A stretch of 38,821 nucleotides of DNA, from the NCBI GenBank assembly GCA_006844585.1, contig SPJM01000190.1, positions 14,171 through 52,991 of the forward strand, in the 5' to 3' direction. The notes beneath the pieces were generated by a model. It was given only the letters and a program-made list of their open reading frames with translations. It was not told where the DNA came from and made no database searches. Shown piece by piece: positions 1 through 8,145 of the stretch; the stretch's first letter is position 1, and every line of letters starts with the position of its first letter. A program made the position numbers and the translations under genes. Source of the DNA: Methylococcaceae bacterium. GTDB taxonomy: Bacteria > Pseudomonadota > Gammaproteobacteria > Methylococcales > Methylomonadaceae.

Positions 1-305
1 TTTTCCATGCCTTTTTTCATTTTGTCTCCATCCATCATGGAGCCGCATTTACCCTCGCCGCATTTGCCCTCGGCGGATTTACCCATACCGCAAGCGCCTT
101 CTTTGCCCTTCATCATCGCGCCGCAAGAGCTTTCCATGCCTTTTTTCATTTTGCCGCCCTTCATCATGCCGCCGCATTTACCTTCGCCGCATTTGCCCTC
201 GGCGGATTTACCCATACCGCAAGCGCCTTCTTTGCCCTTCATCATCGCGCCGCAAGCGTTTTCCATGCCCTTTTTCATTTTGTCGCCATCCATCATGGAG
301 CCGCA
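1..305. repeat. 129-bp in-frame tandem repeats inside hvfA
   Basis: The string tttccatgcc recurs at about 2, 131 and 260, a period of 129 bp, which is 43 codons. The unit at 7-130 and that at 136-259 are nearly identical, differing mainly in a Met/Asp/Gly segment (DGDKMKK against KGGKMKK). Each unit encodes two EGKCG motifs plus ACGAMM and GACGMG. The array continues off the left edge, so copy number is unknown. Because the period is a multiple of three, gain or loss of units would keep the frame. Confidence 0.9.
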
Positions 306-605
306 TTTGCCTTCGCCGCAAGCTGCTTCTTTAGCGCCTTGATATTTTAAAACTTTATAGCCTTTGGGCTTGGTTGGATGCTTGTCGCCACATTTGCCTT
401 CGCCGCAGGCGCCGTCGGCTTTTTTCATTTTAGCGCCGCATTTCATTTCCGAACCGGAGTCGGATTTTGCGATTTGCATGTATCCGTCAGAAAGTTCACT
501 CATTGCAAACGGATCGCTTTCTGCATTGGCGACATTGGCGGTAAAGCTTGAGACAATAGCTGTTCCCATTGCAGCAACGATTGGTTTTTTAGTTATTTTT
601 TTCAT
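1..605 (-). CDS. hvfA: HvfA-family EGKCG-repeat RiPP metallophore precursor (partial)
   Basis: Translating the minus strand from ATG 603-605 gives an open frame of 201 codons to the window edge, so the C-terminus is missing. Residues 1-28 form a Sec signal peptide with likely cleavage after ANA (A28/E29). The mature part is rich in Gly, Lys, Met and Cys: 13 Cys are visible, six of them in EGKCG pentapeptides, others in GACGMGK and ACGAMMK. This matches the HvfA family (known: in Haemophilus, HvfB/DUF692 with HvfC/DUF2063 converts Cys of EGKCG to oxazolone-thioamides that bind copper). Inference: the partner genes should lie just left of the window. A Shine-Dalgarno AGAGGT sits at 611-616. The plus-strand open frames here are composition artefacts. 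It may be copper-regulated; no known operator was recognised. Confidence 0.9.
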   Translation of the reverse strand, partial: MKKITKKPIVAAMGTAIVSSFTANVANAESDPFAMSELSDGYMQIAKSDSGSEMKCGAKMKKADGACGEGKCGDKHPTKPKGYKVLKYQGAKEAACGEGKCGSMMDGDKMKKGMENACGAMMKGKEGACGMGKSAEGKCGEGKCGGMMKGGKMKKGMESSCGAMMKGKEGACGMGKSAEGKCGEGKCGSMMDGDKMKKGME

Positions 606-632
606 TTTGAACCTCTAAGATTGTGGATAGAC

Positions 633-661
633 AGATACCGCACGCATCCTTTGTGAATCAA
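633..661 (-). promoter_or_regulatory. Possible sigma70 promoter of hvfA
   Basis: On the minus strand TTGATT (656-661) and GTATCT (633-638) are separated by 17 bases and would start transcription about 20 bases before the hvfA ATG. The -35 box is good, the -10 box weak. No copper-regulator operator was recognised. The rest of the gap between hvfA and yaaA (to 901) shows no other supportable feature. Confidence 0.35.
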
Positions 662-901
662 GTATCAGGGGTTAATTATAAGAATGCTGAATGCCTCTCA
701 TTCTGGTTGCTTATGACTATACAGAAACCGATTTGTTCCATCCAGCTTTTTATCTGTTTTTTAGATGAGAAGTCGGCAATTCTGAAGATATGGGGAGCAT
801 GTTAATTGTTTTTTATTTCAGTATTGTTATTTTAACGCTGTGTTTTTCCCTCAAACGATTAATGATATGCTTTGAATATTATTTTATGTTCAAAATTACC
901 C

Positions 902-1675
902 ATGTTAATTGTTATATCTCCTGCCAAAACATTAGATTATGAAACGCCCCCGACAACACAGAATTATACGCAACCGGTTTATTTGGATCAGTCCGCAATA
1001 TTGATTGAGCAATTAAGTGCTATGACAGATGCGCAAATCGCCAGTTTAATGAAGTTAAGCGATAAACTGGCGGGGCTGAATTTAGCGCGTTATCAGGCCT
1101 GGCGACAGCCGTTTACACAGGATAACGCTAAGCAAGCGGTTTTGGCTTTTAAAGGCGATGTTTATACCGGCTTGGATGCGGAAACTTTGAGTGACGATTC
1201 TTTACAATTTACCCAGCGACATTTGCGTATATTATCCGGTTTATACGGGATATTAAAACCATTGGATTTAATGCAGCCTTATCGTTTGGAAATGGGTACA
1301 AAATTGGCGAATGAACGCGGTAAAGATTTGTATCAGTTTTGGGGCGGTCAATTACGGGAAGCACTTGAAGCGGAACTTGCTGAACACGATGGCGTATTGA
1401 TTAATTTGGCATCCAATGAGTATTTCAAGGTATTGCAGGAGAAACAGTTGAATGCAACGGTGGTGACGCCGGTTTTTAAAGATTTAAAAAACGGTCATTA
1501 TAAAATCATTAGTTTTTACGCTAAAAAGGCCCGCGGATTAATGACGCGTTTCATCATTGATGAGCAAATTACAGAACCGGAAGCGATTAAGGGCTTTGAT
1601 CGCGAAGGATACCGCTATAGTGAAGACATGAGCCAAAACAATCATTGGGTATTTATCCGAGATCATCAGCAATAA
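902..1675 (+). CDS. yaaA: Peroxide stress protein YaaA (UPF0246)
   Basis: The product is 257 residues and begins [16 protein letters not shown], the hallmark N-terminus of the YaaA/UPF0246 family (E. coli 258 residues). A TTG at 872 extends the frame by ten residues, but the family alignment fixes the start at ATG 902. Conserved family stretches seen include the ASNEYFKVL region near residue 182 and the C-terminal [16 protein letters not shown]. Known role: limits intracellular free iron and oxidative damage during peroxide stress and binds DNA; cytoplasmic. The gene downstream starts 12 bases after its stop, so the two probably share a transcript. Confidence 0.95.
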   Translation: MLIVISPAKTLDYETPPTTQNYTQPVYLDQSAILIEQLSAMTDAQIASLMKLSDKLAGLNLARYQAWRQPFTQDNAKQAVLAFKGDVYTGLDAETLSDDSLQFTQRHLRILSGLYGILKPLDLMQPYRLEMGTKLANERGKDLYQFWGGQLREALEAELAEHDGVLINLASNEYFKVLQEKQLNATVVTPVFKDLKNGHYKIISFYAKKARGLMTRFIIDEQITEPEAIKGFDREGYRYSEDMSQNNHWVFIRDHQQ

Positions 1676-1687
1676 GGGAGGCGAAAA

Positions 1688-2545
1688 ATGAAAACCGGAT
1701 TTATCGGATTAGGCGCTATGGGAGTCGGCATGGTGCGCAATGTCGCTGCGGCGGGGCTGTTACAGGCGGTTTATAACCGCAGTTCTGAAAAAGCGGAAAC
1801 TTTGGCGGCTGAATTGCAAGTGGCCTATTGTCAGAGCATTACAGATTTGGTCAGGCAAGTGGATGTGGTGTTACTCTGCGTTTCGGCAGACCAGGATGTT
1901 ATTGCAGTTGTTGATGCCATTGCGAAAGTCATCAAACCAGGGGTGACGGTGGTTGATATGTCCACCGTAAGCAGCTCCACTGCACAGCAATGCTATGCTG
2001 TTTTGGCGGAAAAACAGGCGGCGTTTTTGGATGCGCCGGTTTCCGGAGGCGTGGAAGGTGCGCGAAAAGGCGTATTATCAATGATGGTCGGCGGCGATGA
2101 AGCAGCGTTAAATCAGGTGAGTCCGGTTTTACAAACCATGGCGGCGAAGATTACTTTTATGGGCGGCTCCGGTTCCGGGCAGGCGACTAAGGCGGTTAAT
2201 CAAGTGATGGCGGCCGGCATTAATCAGGCGGTGACAGAAGCCTTAGCCTTTGCGCAGGCGCAAGGTTTGCCGATGCAAAAAGCGATACAAGTGATTGCAG
2301 GCGGCGCGGCTGGAAATTGGTTTCTTAGCCACCGTGGCGAAACGATGAGCGAGGGTATTTTTGAACCGGGATTTAAGTTGGCTTTACATCATAAGGATTT
2401 GGCGATATGTCATGATATGGCCGAACGCAGTCAATGTGCGATACCGTTAGCGGATCAAACAATGCAGGATTATCAGCAGTTAATGTCGGTCGGCTATGGC
2501 GATGAAGACATTTCGGCGCTGTTTCGTTTAAAGAGGAAGGATTGA
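1688..2545 (+). CDS. NAD(P)-dependent 3-hydroxyisobutyrate dehydrogenase-family reductase
   Basis: 285 residues, the usual length of the beta-hydroxyacid dehydrogenase family (GarR, GlxR, MmsB). The N-terminal Rossmann motif GFIGLGAMG occupies residues 4-12, the substrate-binding signature DAPVSGGVEGARKG is near 118-131, and the catalytic lysine is K168 in GQATKAVNQ. The C-terminal all-alpha domain is complete. Reaction: reversible NAD(P)H-dependent interconversion of a short beta-hydroxyacid and its semialdehyde or ketoacid. The exact substrate (tartronate semialdehyde, 3-hydroxyisobutyrate, succinic semialdehyde) cannot be told from sequence. A strong GGGAGG ribosome site precedes ATG 1688. 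The stop overlaps the next start by one base (TGATG), which implies an operon. Confidence 0.93.
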   Translation: MKTGFIGLGAMGVGMVRNVAAAGLLQAVYNRSSEKAETLAAELQVAYCQSITDLVRQVDVVLLCVSADQDVIAVVDAIAKVIKPGVTVVDMSTVSSSTAQQCYAVLAEKQAAFLDAPVSGGVEGARKGVLSMMVGGDEAALNQVSPVLQTMAAKITFMGGSGSGQATKAVNQVMAAGINQAVTEALAFAQAQGLPMQKAIQVIAGGAAGNWFLSHRGETMSEGIFEPGFKLALHHKDLAICHDMAERSQCAIPLADQTMQDYQQLMSVGYGDEDISALFRLKRKD

Positions 2546-3057
2546 TGTTTTATTTAAAACGGCTTGCAAGGTTATGCGCTAAAACTTTCATTTTGTTTGC
2601 AGTGTCTATGTCGGCGATGGCGGAAATTAGTATTGCTGTTTTAGATTTTGAGTTAAAAGATTTAACATTAGCGCCGCGAATCCCTGCGGAGATTGAGCGC
2701 ACGGCATCTATTAAACCTTTATTGGAAAAAGAATTAACCCGTCTGGGCTATCAAATCGTGCGGATTGATGCAGAAGCGCAAAAACAGGCGGATGCCGGAG
2801 TCGGCTATTTATTTGATCACAGCGATGCGGCGGCAAAACTGGCTGCTCAGTTTAATGCCGATTACATATTGGTAGGACGGCTACATAAACCGAGTTTTTT
2901 ATTCGCTTATATGATGGGGCATTTAATACGCGCGGATGACGGAAAATTAATCGGCGATTTGATTGCTGAGGCTAAAGGGCCTAATAAGAAGTTGACGGTT
3001 AAAACGGTGGAAAGCTTGGCGGTGATGATTGATTCGGCGCTGAATAAATTACATTAA
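2545..3057 (+). CDS. Exported DUF2380/DUF3280-like protein of unknown function
   Basis: 170 residues from ATG 2545, which overlaps the preceding stop by one base and has AAGAGGAAGG just upstream; the TTG at 2542 is an unlikely start. Residues 1-27 are a signal peptide (hydrophobic AKTFILFAVSMSAMA, cleavage after AMA). The mature part starts with a beta strand, ISIAVLDFELKDL, and later has ADYILVGRLHKPS, a pattern of small periplasmic proteins annotated as DUF2380 or DUF3280 that occur near oxidoreductase genes in methylotrophs. The family assignment is from memory of the pattern and is tentative. No catalytic motif is seen. Translational coupling suggests co-expression with the reductase upstream. 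Confidence 0.6.
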   Translation: MFYLKRLARLCAKTFILFAVSMSAMAEISIAVLDFELKDLTLAPRIPAEIERTASIKPLLEKELTRLGYQIVRIDAEAQKQADAGVGYLFDHSDAAAKLAAQFNADYILVGRLHKPSFLFAYMMGHLIRADDGKLIGDLIAEAKGPNKKLTVKTVESLAVMIDSALNKLH

Positions 3058-3138
3058 AGATAAATCAACCCCAGCTTTATTATTGTAGTGCGGTCAGTTT
3101 TTTAATTGTAAAAAGCTGTTTGGGATTAGGGTTGTTTA

Positions 3139-3167
3139 TTGATGTACATGAATGTACAATCGATATT
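3139..3167 (+). promoter_or_regulatory. Promoter and palindromic operator of the vapBC-type pair
   Basis: A perfect inverted repeat, TGTACAT-GA-ATGTACA, lies at 3143-3158, 33 bases before the antitoxin start. It sits between a candidate -35 (TTGATG, 3139-3144) and -10 (GATATT, 3162-3167) spaced by 17 bases. Type II antitoxins commonly autorepress through such palindromes, so this is the probable binding site of the antitoxin or toxin-antitoxin complex. The palindrome is directly seen; binding is inferred. Confidence 0.6.
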
Positions 3168-3191
3168 TTTAGATGATATAGGCGTGTTGAA

Positions 3192-3425
3192 ATGATTACA
3201 GTTAATTTCACTGAATTTAGAAAAAACGCCTCAACTCTTTTTTCATCGGTTGAAGACGGAGAAACTATTGAAGTCATTCGTCATGGAAAAAAAATTGCTG
3301 AAATAATTCCTGCTAGCGAAGAACAGAAAAAATCGCCATCTTGGAAGAATCAAAGGATGAAATTAACGATTAAAGGCGAGAGTATCTCAAAAGTTATTAT
3401 TGATGAAAGAATGTTGACCCAATGA
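3192..3425 (+). CDS. Antitoxin of Phd/YefM type
   Basis: 77 residues. The first 50 match the Phd/YefM DNA-binding fold: ITVNFTEFRKNASTLFSSVEDGETIEVIRHGKKIAEIIP, the pattern in which a helix follows a short strand and a conserved hairpin reads R-x-G-K-x-x-A-x-I-x-P. The C-terminal 25 residues are the expected flexible toxin-neutralising tail. The stop overlaps the toxin start by four bases (ATGA), so translation is coupled. The gene encodes its own likely repressor, acting at the palindrome 3143-3158. High A/T content in comparison with neighbours hints at horizontal acquisition. Confidence 0.88.
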   Translation: MITVNFTEFRKNASTLFSSVEDGETIEVIRHGKKIAEIIPASEEQKKSPSWKNQRMKLTIKGESISKVIIDERMLTQ

Positions 3426-3835
3426 AGGTGTTTTATGATTCCTCAGCATTTGTGAAGAAATTTGTAGAGGAGGAAGGAAGCGATAAAGTTGATGAATTTT
3501 GTCAAAAGGCTACCGATATTGGACTTAGCGTGATCTGTTTGCCTGAGATGTTTTCGGCGTTAAATCGAAAACTCAGAGAAAATAATTTGGCTTTAGAAGA
3601 TTACCAAATCATCAAAAATCAAGTTTTTGATGATATTGAGGATATACACATTATTAATTTAGCGCCAACCGTAATACAGGGCGCCATTAATGCCTTAGAA
3701 CAAAATAGCTTACGTTCACTAGATGCTTTACATATTGCCTGTGCTATCGTATGGGAAGCGGATTTATTTGTTTCATCGGATAAACGCCAAATTTTGGCGG
3801 CTGAAAATTTCGGCCTACAGGTAGAATATATCTGA
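3422..3835 (+). CDS. vapC: PIN-domain ribonuclease toxin (VapC-like)
   Basis: 137 residues, typical PIN-domain toxin length. The four acidic residues of the metal site are visible: D6 (MKVFYDSSAF), E42 (LPEMFSAL), D101 (RSLDALHIA) and D120 (FVSSDKRQ). Known role: Mg-dependent endoribonuclease, often cutting tRNA or rRNA, held inactive by its antitoxin. Start ATG 3422 overlaps the antitoxin stop. The gene is followed after 27 bases by the convergent end of the ABC operon. Target RNA cannot be predicted from sequence. Confidence 0.92.
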   Translation: MKVFYDSSAFVKKFVEEEGSDKVDEFCQKATDIGLSVICLPEMFSALNRKLRENNLALEDYQIIKNQVFDDIEDIHIINLAPTVIQGAINALEQNSLRSLDALHIACAIVWEADLFVSSDKRQILAAENFGLQVEYI

Positions 3836-3840
3836 GTTAC

Positions 3841-3854
3841 AAAATGATGATTTA
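3841..3854. repeat. 14-bp direct repeat, left of ABC export operon
   Basis: The 14-mer AAAATGATGATTTA occurs here, just beyond the last gene of the ABC operon, and again at 8146-8159 just beyond its first gene. The two copies enclose the operon almost exactly. AT-rich and short, so chance is possible. Confidence 0.6.
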
Positions 3855-3862
3855 GATTATTT

Positions 3863-5062
3863 TCATTCCGAACGCAAAGCCTGTATAGGTTCCAACTTAG
3901 CGGCTTTAATTGCCGGCAACACCCCGGAGACAGCGCCGATCATTATTGAAATAATGAAGGCGGCGATGATGTAGAGCCAGGATAATGCCAGCGGTAAAGC
4001 GGGGATAGCCAGTTTGATGAGTTGGGTGACGGCGATGCCTAATGCTACGCCGCAAGCGCCCCCGGCCAGACTTAAAGCCAGTGCTTCGATTAAAAATAAT
4101 TGAAAAATAGCGGTTTCCGATGCGCCTAGCGCGCGTAATAAGCCTATTTCGGCAACCCGTTCGGTAAGGGCGATCATCATAATGGTTAAAATGCCGACAG
4201 CGCCGACAAACAGCGAAATGCCGCCTAAGGCTGCAACCGATAAGGTTAGAATGTTCAGTATCGAGTTCAGGGTTTCCAGCATTTGGTCTTGGGTGATAAT
4301 GGTGAAATCTTCCTGACCGTGACGGCGAATCAATGTTTGTTTGACTTGTTGTTCAATATCAGGCGAGGAGATTGTGCTTTTGTATAACACATTGATTTCC
4401 ATCAGCCCCTCTCGGTTGAACATTTGTAAAGCTTTGCCGGTGGGAATATAAACCGTGTCGTCCATATCGAAACCTAAAAACTGGCCTTTGCTTGCCATCA
4501 CGCCGACTACGCGATAGCGGTCTGCGCCGATGCGGACGCGCTGACCGAGCGGGCTTTGACGGGGAAACAATTCATCGCGGACTTTGCTGCCGAGCACCAC
4601 CAGAGAACGAGGTTGTTTATCGCTGTCCTGAGAAAAAAAACGGCCTTGTTGTAATTGCATTTTCCAGACGGTGGGCATGGCTGAGCTGACGCCCAGAATG
4701 GTTGTTCGGCGTTGTTTTTTTTCGGTTTCGACTTTGGCGTTTCCCTGGACAATGGAAACTACGGCTCTTACATTAGCCATTTTCTCCAGGCTTAGCGCAT
4801 CAGCTTGAGTTAGCGGGCGTACGGTGCTGATGGTGGCGCCCGACATGCCGAAGGTGGAGGTTTTGCCGGGATAAACGCCTAACAAATGACTGCCGAATTG
4901 GGTAAATTCCGCCAATACGAATTGATGCACCCCTTGGCCGATTGAGGTCAGTATCACGACTGAGGCAATACCGATAATCAAGCCCAGCGCGGTTAACGCC
5001 GATCTTAACGGGTGGCTGCGAATGGTTTGCGCGGAGAAGTGGAGTTGATCAAAAAAAAGCAT
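3863..5062 (-). CDS. MacB-like ABC transporter permease (second)
   Basis: 399 residues. The N-terminal membrane helix is near residues 18-40 (LTALGLIIGIASVVILTSIG), followed by a large periplasmic MacB_PCD domain (about 50-245), then three helices in an FtsX domain at about 275-390, including the segment AEIGLLRALGAS that contacts the ATPase. This is the architecture of MacB/LolC-type mechanotransmission permeases, which do not themselves pass substrate through the inner membrane but drive periplasmic export. It starts one base after the stop of the paralogous permease upstream. The two permeases presumably form a heterodimer on the ATPase encoded at 6266-6931. Substrate unknown. Confidence 0.9.
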   Translation of the reverse strand: MLFFDQLHFSAQTIRSHPLRSALTALGLIIGIASVVILTSIGQGVHQFVLAEFTQFGSHLLGVYPGKTSTFGMSGATISTVRPLTQADALSLEKMANVRAVVSIVQGNAKVETEKKQRRTTILGVSSAMPTVWKMQLQQGRFFSQDSDKQPRSLVVLGSKVRDELFPRQSPLGQRVRIGADRYRVVGVMASKGQFLGFDMDDTVYIPTGKALQMFNREGLMEINVLYKSTISSPDIEQQVKQTLIRRHGQEDFTIITQDQMLETLNSILNILTLSVAALGGISLFVGAVGILTIMMIALTERVAEIGLLRALGASETAIFQLFLIEALALSLAGGACGVALGIAVTQLIKLAIPALPLALSWLYIIAAFIISIMIGAVSGVLPAIKAAKLEPIQALRSE

Positions 5063-5063
5063 G

Positions 5064-6269
5064 TTAATGCCTGTTCAATGCGGTGATTGGGTCAAGCGCG
5101 GCGGCTTTATAGGCGGGCATGACGCCAAAAACCAGAGCGGTAACAACAGCAATCAGCAGAGCCGCCAGTTGCGCCCAAAGCGGTAGTATGAAAGTAAAAT
5201 CCGGATAGATAAGTTCGAGCAAATGGAGCGCCGCCTGGCCGGTCAGTATTCCGAGTACGGCGCCGGTTAAGGATAGCATGGCCGCTTCCGTTAAAAACAA
5301 GGCGAGAATTTGCCTGCGTCCCGCGCCCAAGGCTTTCAATAAACCGATTTCAGCGGTTCTTTGGGTGACGCTTACCAGCATGACATTCATAATCAATACC
5401 CCGGCGACAACCAGGCTGATGCCGGCGATGCCGGTTACCGCCAAGGTTAAGCTGAGTAAAATATCATTAAAAGTCTGCACGACGCTGTCTTGGGTGATAA
5501 TCGTGATGTCATCTTCGCCTTCATGGCGAAGTTTTATGATTTTGCGGATTTGTTCACTCGCTTGATACATCGCTTGTTGCGATTTGGCTTCCGCCAGTAT
5601 CCGGAATAAGGAATAGTTGTTGAACAGCATTTGCGCGGAAGCGATAGGGATGATGACGATTTCATCAAAACCGACGCCGACCGACTGGCCGGTATTGCCC
5701 AAGACGCCGATGACTCGATAACGCCGATCATTAATACGCAGCCATTCTCCTAAAGATTGGCGATTGGCGAATAATTCCTCTTTTATAGTTTGGCCGATCA
5801 CGCAAACCGGCGCCGCTTTATCGAAATCCATAGTCGGGATAAATTGTCCCCGCGCTAAATCCAGATGCCGGACTTCTCTCAAGGCGGCGGAAGAGCCCAT
5901 AATCGTGGCTTCGCGCTCCAATCCCGCCGTCGATACCGGCGCTGAGCCAATAGTAATCGGCGCGATGGCTTTCAGTAATGGGATTTGAGCAATTGCCTTG
6001 GCGTCATCCAGGGTTAAATCGCGTGGCGTTTCACCCAGCACCGGCGGTTGTCCGCCTACGGTTTCGGAGCGCCCGGGCATCATAATCAGCAAATTCGTTC
6101 CCAACGCTTGAAACTCACCGACGACAAAGCTGCGTGCGCTTTCTCCCAGCGCGGTGAGGATGCTGACTGAGCTGATCCCTATGGTCATTGCAATGATGAT
6201 TAGCGTTGCCCGAAAGGGTTGGGCAAAGATGGTTTTCAGCGCTAATAGGAACAGGTCGCTGACGATCAT
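5064..6269 (-). CDS. MacB-like ABC transporter permease (first)
   Basis: 401 residues with the same plan as its downstream paralogue: an N-terminal helix (ATLIIIAMTIGISSVSILTA), a periplasmic MacB_PCD domain and a C-terminal FtsX domain with three helices and the AEIGLLKALGAG coupling segment near residues 305-320. Its ATG lies in a four-base overlap (6266-6269) with the ATPase stop, so translation is coupled. The periplasmic domains of the two permeases differ clearly in sequence, which fits a heterodimer in place of the usual MacB homodimer. Unlike true MacB, the ATPase is a separate polypeptide. Confidence 0.9.
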   Translation of the reverse strand: MIVSDLFLLALKTIFAQPFRATLIIIAMTIGISSVSILTALGESARSFVVGEFQALGTNLLIMMPGRSETVGGQPPVLGETPRDLTLDDAKAIAQIPLLKAIAPITIGSAPVSTAGLEREATIMGSSAALREVRHLDLARGQFIPTMDFDKAAPVCVIGQTIKEELFANRQSLGEWLRINDRRYRVIGVLGNTGQSVGVGFDEIVIIPIASAQMLFNNYSLFRILAEAKSQQAMYQASEQIRKIIKLRHEGEDDITIITQDSVVQTFNDILLSLTLAVTGIAGISLVVAGVLIMNVMLVSVTQRTAEIGLLKALGAGRRQILALFLTEAAMLSLTGAVLGILTGQAALHLLELIYPDFTFILPLWAQLAALLIAVVTALVFGVMPAYKAAALDPITALNRH

Positions 6270-6931
6270 TGCTCAACCAGGCGGCCGTCGGCCATATGCA
6301 ATTGACGCTGAGCGCGTTGTCCCAGATCCGCGTCATGGGTGATGATGATTAAAGTAACGCCTTGTTGTTGGAGTTGTTCCAGCAGTTGTACGATTTCCCT
6401 ACCGGAATGACTGTCCAGATTGCCGGTCGGTTCGTCGGCTAATAAAATCGCCGGTTGCATAATGGTTGCTCGGGCGATGGCGACGCGCTGTCGTTGGCCG
6501 CCGGAAAGTTGATTGGAGAGATGTTTGGCGCGTTCGCTTAATCCGACTTGCGACAAAGCTTGTTTTACTCTTGATTTACGTTGTTTAACGGGAATCCCGG
6601 CCAGCATCATCGGCAATTCAATATTTTCAGCGGCGGTCATGCGGGGGATTAAATGAAAAGATTGAAAAATGAAGCCGATGTTTTTGTTGCGAACTTGCGC
6701 CAATTGTTGGTCTTGAAGGCGGGTGACATCCTCGCCGTTCAAAAAATAGCGACCGGAAGTCGGTTGATCCATCAGCGAAATAATATTCAACAAAGTCGAT
6801 TTTCCGGAGCCGGAAGGTCCCATGACCGAAATATATTCTCCGGCGTCGATCTCCAGATTAATATCATTGAGAGCTTGAACGGTTTGCTCGCCGACTTCAA
6901 AGCAACGGTTAATGTTTTCTAGCGCTATCAT
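6266..6931 (-). CDS. ABC transporter ATP-binding protein (LolD/MacB type)
   Basis: 221 residues, a single nucleotide-binding domain. Walker [10 protein letters not shown] is at about 38-46, the Q-loop [15 protein letters not shown] near 88-102, the signature [14 protein letters not shown] near 142-155, Walker [14 protein letters not shown] near 163-175, and the switch histidine in IIITHD near 199. All catalytic residues are intact. It overlaps the adaptor stop and the first permease start by four bases each. Known role of the family: ATP hydrolysis drives conformational change of FtsX-type permeases for lipoprotein, peptide or macrolide export. Confidence 0.95.
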   Translation of the reverse strand: MIALENINRCFEVGEQTVQALNDINLEIDAGEYISVMGPSGSGKSTLLNIISLMDQPTSGRYFLNGEDVTRLQDQQLAQVRNKNIGFIFQSFHLIPRMTAAENIELPMMLAGIPVKQRKSRVKQALSQVGLSERAKHLSNQLSGGQRQRVAIARATIMQPAILLADEPTGNLDSHSGREIVQLLEQLQQQGVTLIIITHDADLGQRAQRQLHMADGRLVEQ

Positions 6932-8127
6932 TCTATTTCAACCTGATGTCCGACTTCCAAATCTTCCAAGCCTATTGATAAAACAATTTGGTCGCCTGCT
7001 TGCAAGCCGGAAATCGCTTCAATAAAATTCCAGTTGCTCAGCCCTGCTTTGAATTTTCGGCGTTGTAATTGCTTATTCTCATCAATTAGCCAAACATAAT
7101 GGTCTTCCATCACTGCTTCGGTCGGAATGCGTAAAACGTTTTCTTTGCGCTCCAGTAAAATTTCTATATCGGCGCTGTAGCCGGGGAGGAGTTCCGCTAA
7201 GTCTTTGGCGGCGGTCAGTTTGACTTCGACCTCTACTGTTCGCGCTTGTTTTTCACGCTCCAAAACATAAGGCGCGATGCGGCTGACTTGACCCGAACAA
7301 CGTTTTTCGGCAAAGGCGTCCAGTGAAACGCAGGCCGACATACCGACTCGAATTTTGGCGGCGTCTACTTCATCAATTGGCGCGGAAACGGTTAAACAGC
7401 TGATGTCTAACAAATCGATAGGCGGCAGGGTGGGGATGCCGGGCGGAGAAGGCGTGACGAACTCGCCCAGTTCCGCGTTAATTTCGGCAATCACTCCCTC
7501 GAATGGCGCTTTGACGAGGGTTTTTTCCAGATTGGCTTCAGCAATCGATAATTGCGCTTGTTGTACGGTGATGGCTTGACGGCTGGCTCGGCAATGAGCT
7601 TGTTGGGCTTTAGCGTTGGTTTCGGCTTGATCTAAGCGATCTTCCGAAATGATTTGATTGTGTTTTTTTAATTTGGCCAAACGAATGGCTTCACGGCGTG
7701 CTCCGGCTGCGAGCAGACAAATTTGTTCGGCATTGGCTTGTTGAGCGATGACTTGTGCTTTTTCAAACTTCACCCTGGCTTTTAAATCCTCATTGCGGAT
7801 TTCCATCAGTAGTTGGCGCTGTTTTACTCTTTCGCCTTCTTTGACGCGTAATTCAGCAAGTTGACCGGCCGCCGCCGGGGCAAGATAAGCGCGGCGACAG
7901 GCTTTAATGGTGCCGACTCGGGTGTTGGCCACGCTGGCGATTATTTCACCGCGATTAATTTGATGGGCCTTAACGGTGAGTGGTTTTGGTTGTGTGAAAA
8001 AATAGACGCCAAGAATGGCGGTCAGCAGTATAACCATGATCCACAATGAAGTCCGGCCGAATTGGGTGCGTTTATAAGAAAGCATCATTTTGGGTGGTTT
8101 TGGGGTTTGTGGAGAATTTACCAACAT
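6928..8127 (-). CDS. HlyD/MacA-type periplasmic adaptor protein
   Basis: 399 residues. One N-terminal membrane helix (about 30-48, LWIMVILLTAILGVYFF), a lipoyl/barrel-sandwich half (AHQINRGEIIASVANTRVG, AELRVKEGERVKQRQLLMEI), a long helical hairpin (about 115-205, rich in Ala, Gln, Lys and Glu), then the second lipoyl half (LVKAPFEGVIAEINAELGEFV) and beta-barrel domains. It links the inner-membrane permeases to an outer-membrane channel or to the periplasm. First gene of the four-gene operon. No clear Shine-Dalgarno lies before ATG 8125-8127, and ATGs thirteen and fourteen codons later are alternatives. Cysteines in the hairpin and after it (about 103, 132 or so) are unusual for this class. 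Confidence 0.9.
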   Translation of the reverse strand: MLVNSPQTPKPPKMMLSYKRTQFGRTSLWIMVILLTAILGVYFFTQPKPLTVKAHQINRGEIIASVANTRVGTIKACRRAYLAPAAAGQLAELRVKEGERVKQRQLLMEIRNEDLKARVKFEKAQVIAQQANAEQICLLAAGARREAIRLAKLKKHNQIISEDRLDQAETNAKAQQAHCRASRQAITVQQAQLSIAEANLEKTLVKAPFEGVIAEINAELGEFVTPSPPGIPTLPPIDLLDISCLTVSAPIDEVDAAKIRVGMSACVSLDAFAEKRCSGQVSRIAPYVLEREKQARTVEVEVKLTAAKDLAELLPGYSADIEILLERKENVLRIPTEAVMEDHYVWLIDENKQLQRRKFKAGLSNWNFIEAISGLQAGDQIVLSIGLEDLEVGHQVEIE

Positions 8128-8145
8128 TTATAAGGATAATAACTT

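Noticed and set aside
1-605. Methanobactin precursor (mbnA)
   Set aside because: MbnA is a short peptide of about 30 residues without a Sec signal or EGKCG repeats; this protein is over 200 residues with both.
7-618. Two plus-strand open frames rich in Pro/Leu/His over the repeats
   Set aside because: They are the antisense reading of the EGKCG repeats; the minus frame has a signal peptide, ribosome site and recognisable family.
623-805. 60-codon plus-strand open frame
   Set aside because: No ribosome site or family resemblance, and it lies in the likely promoter region of hvfA.
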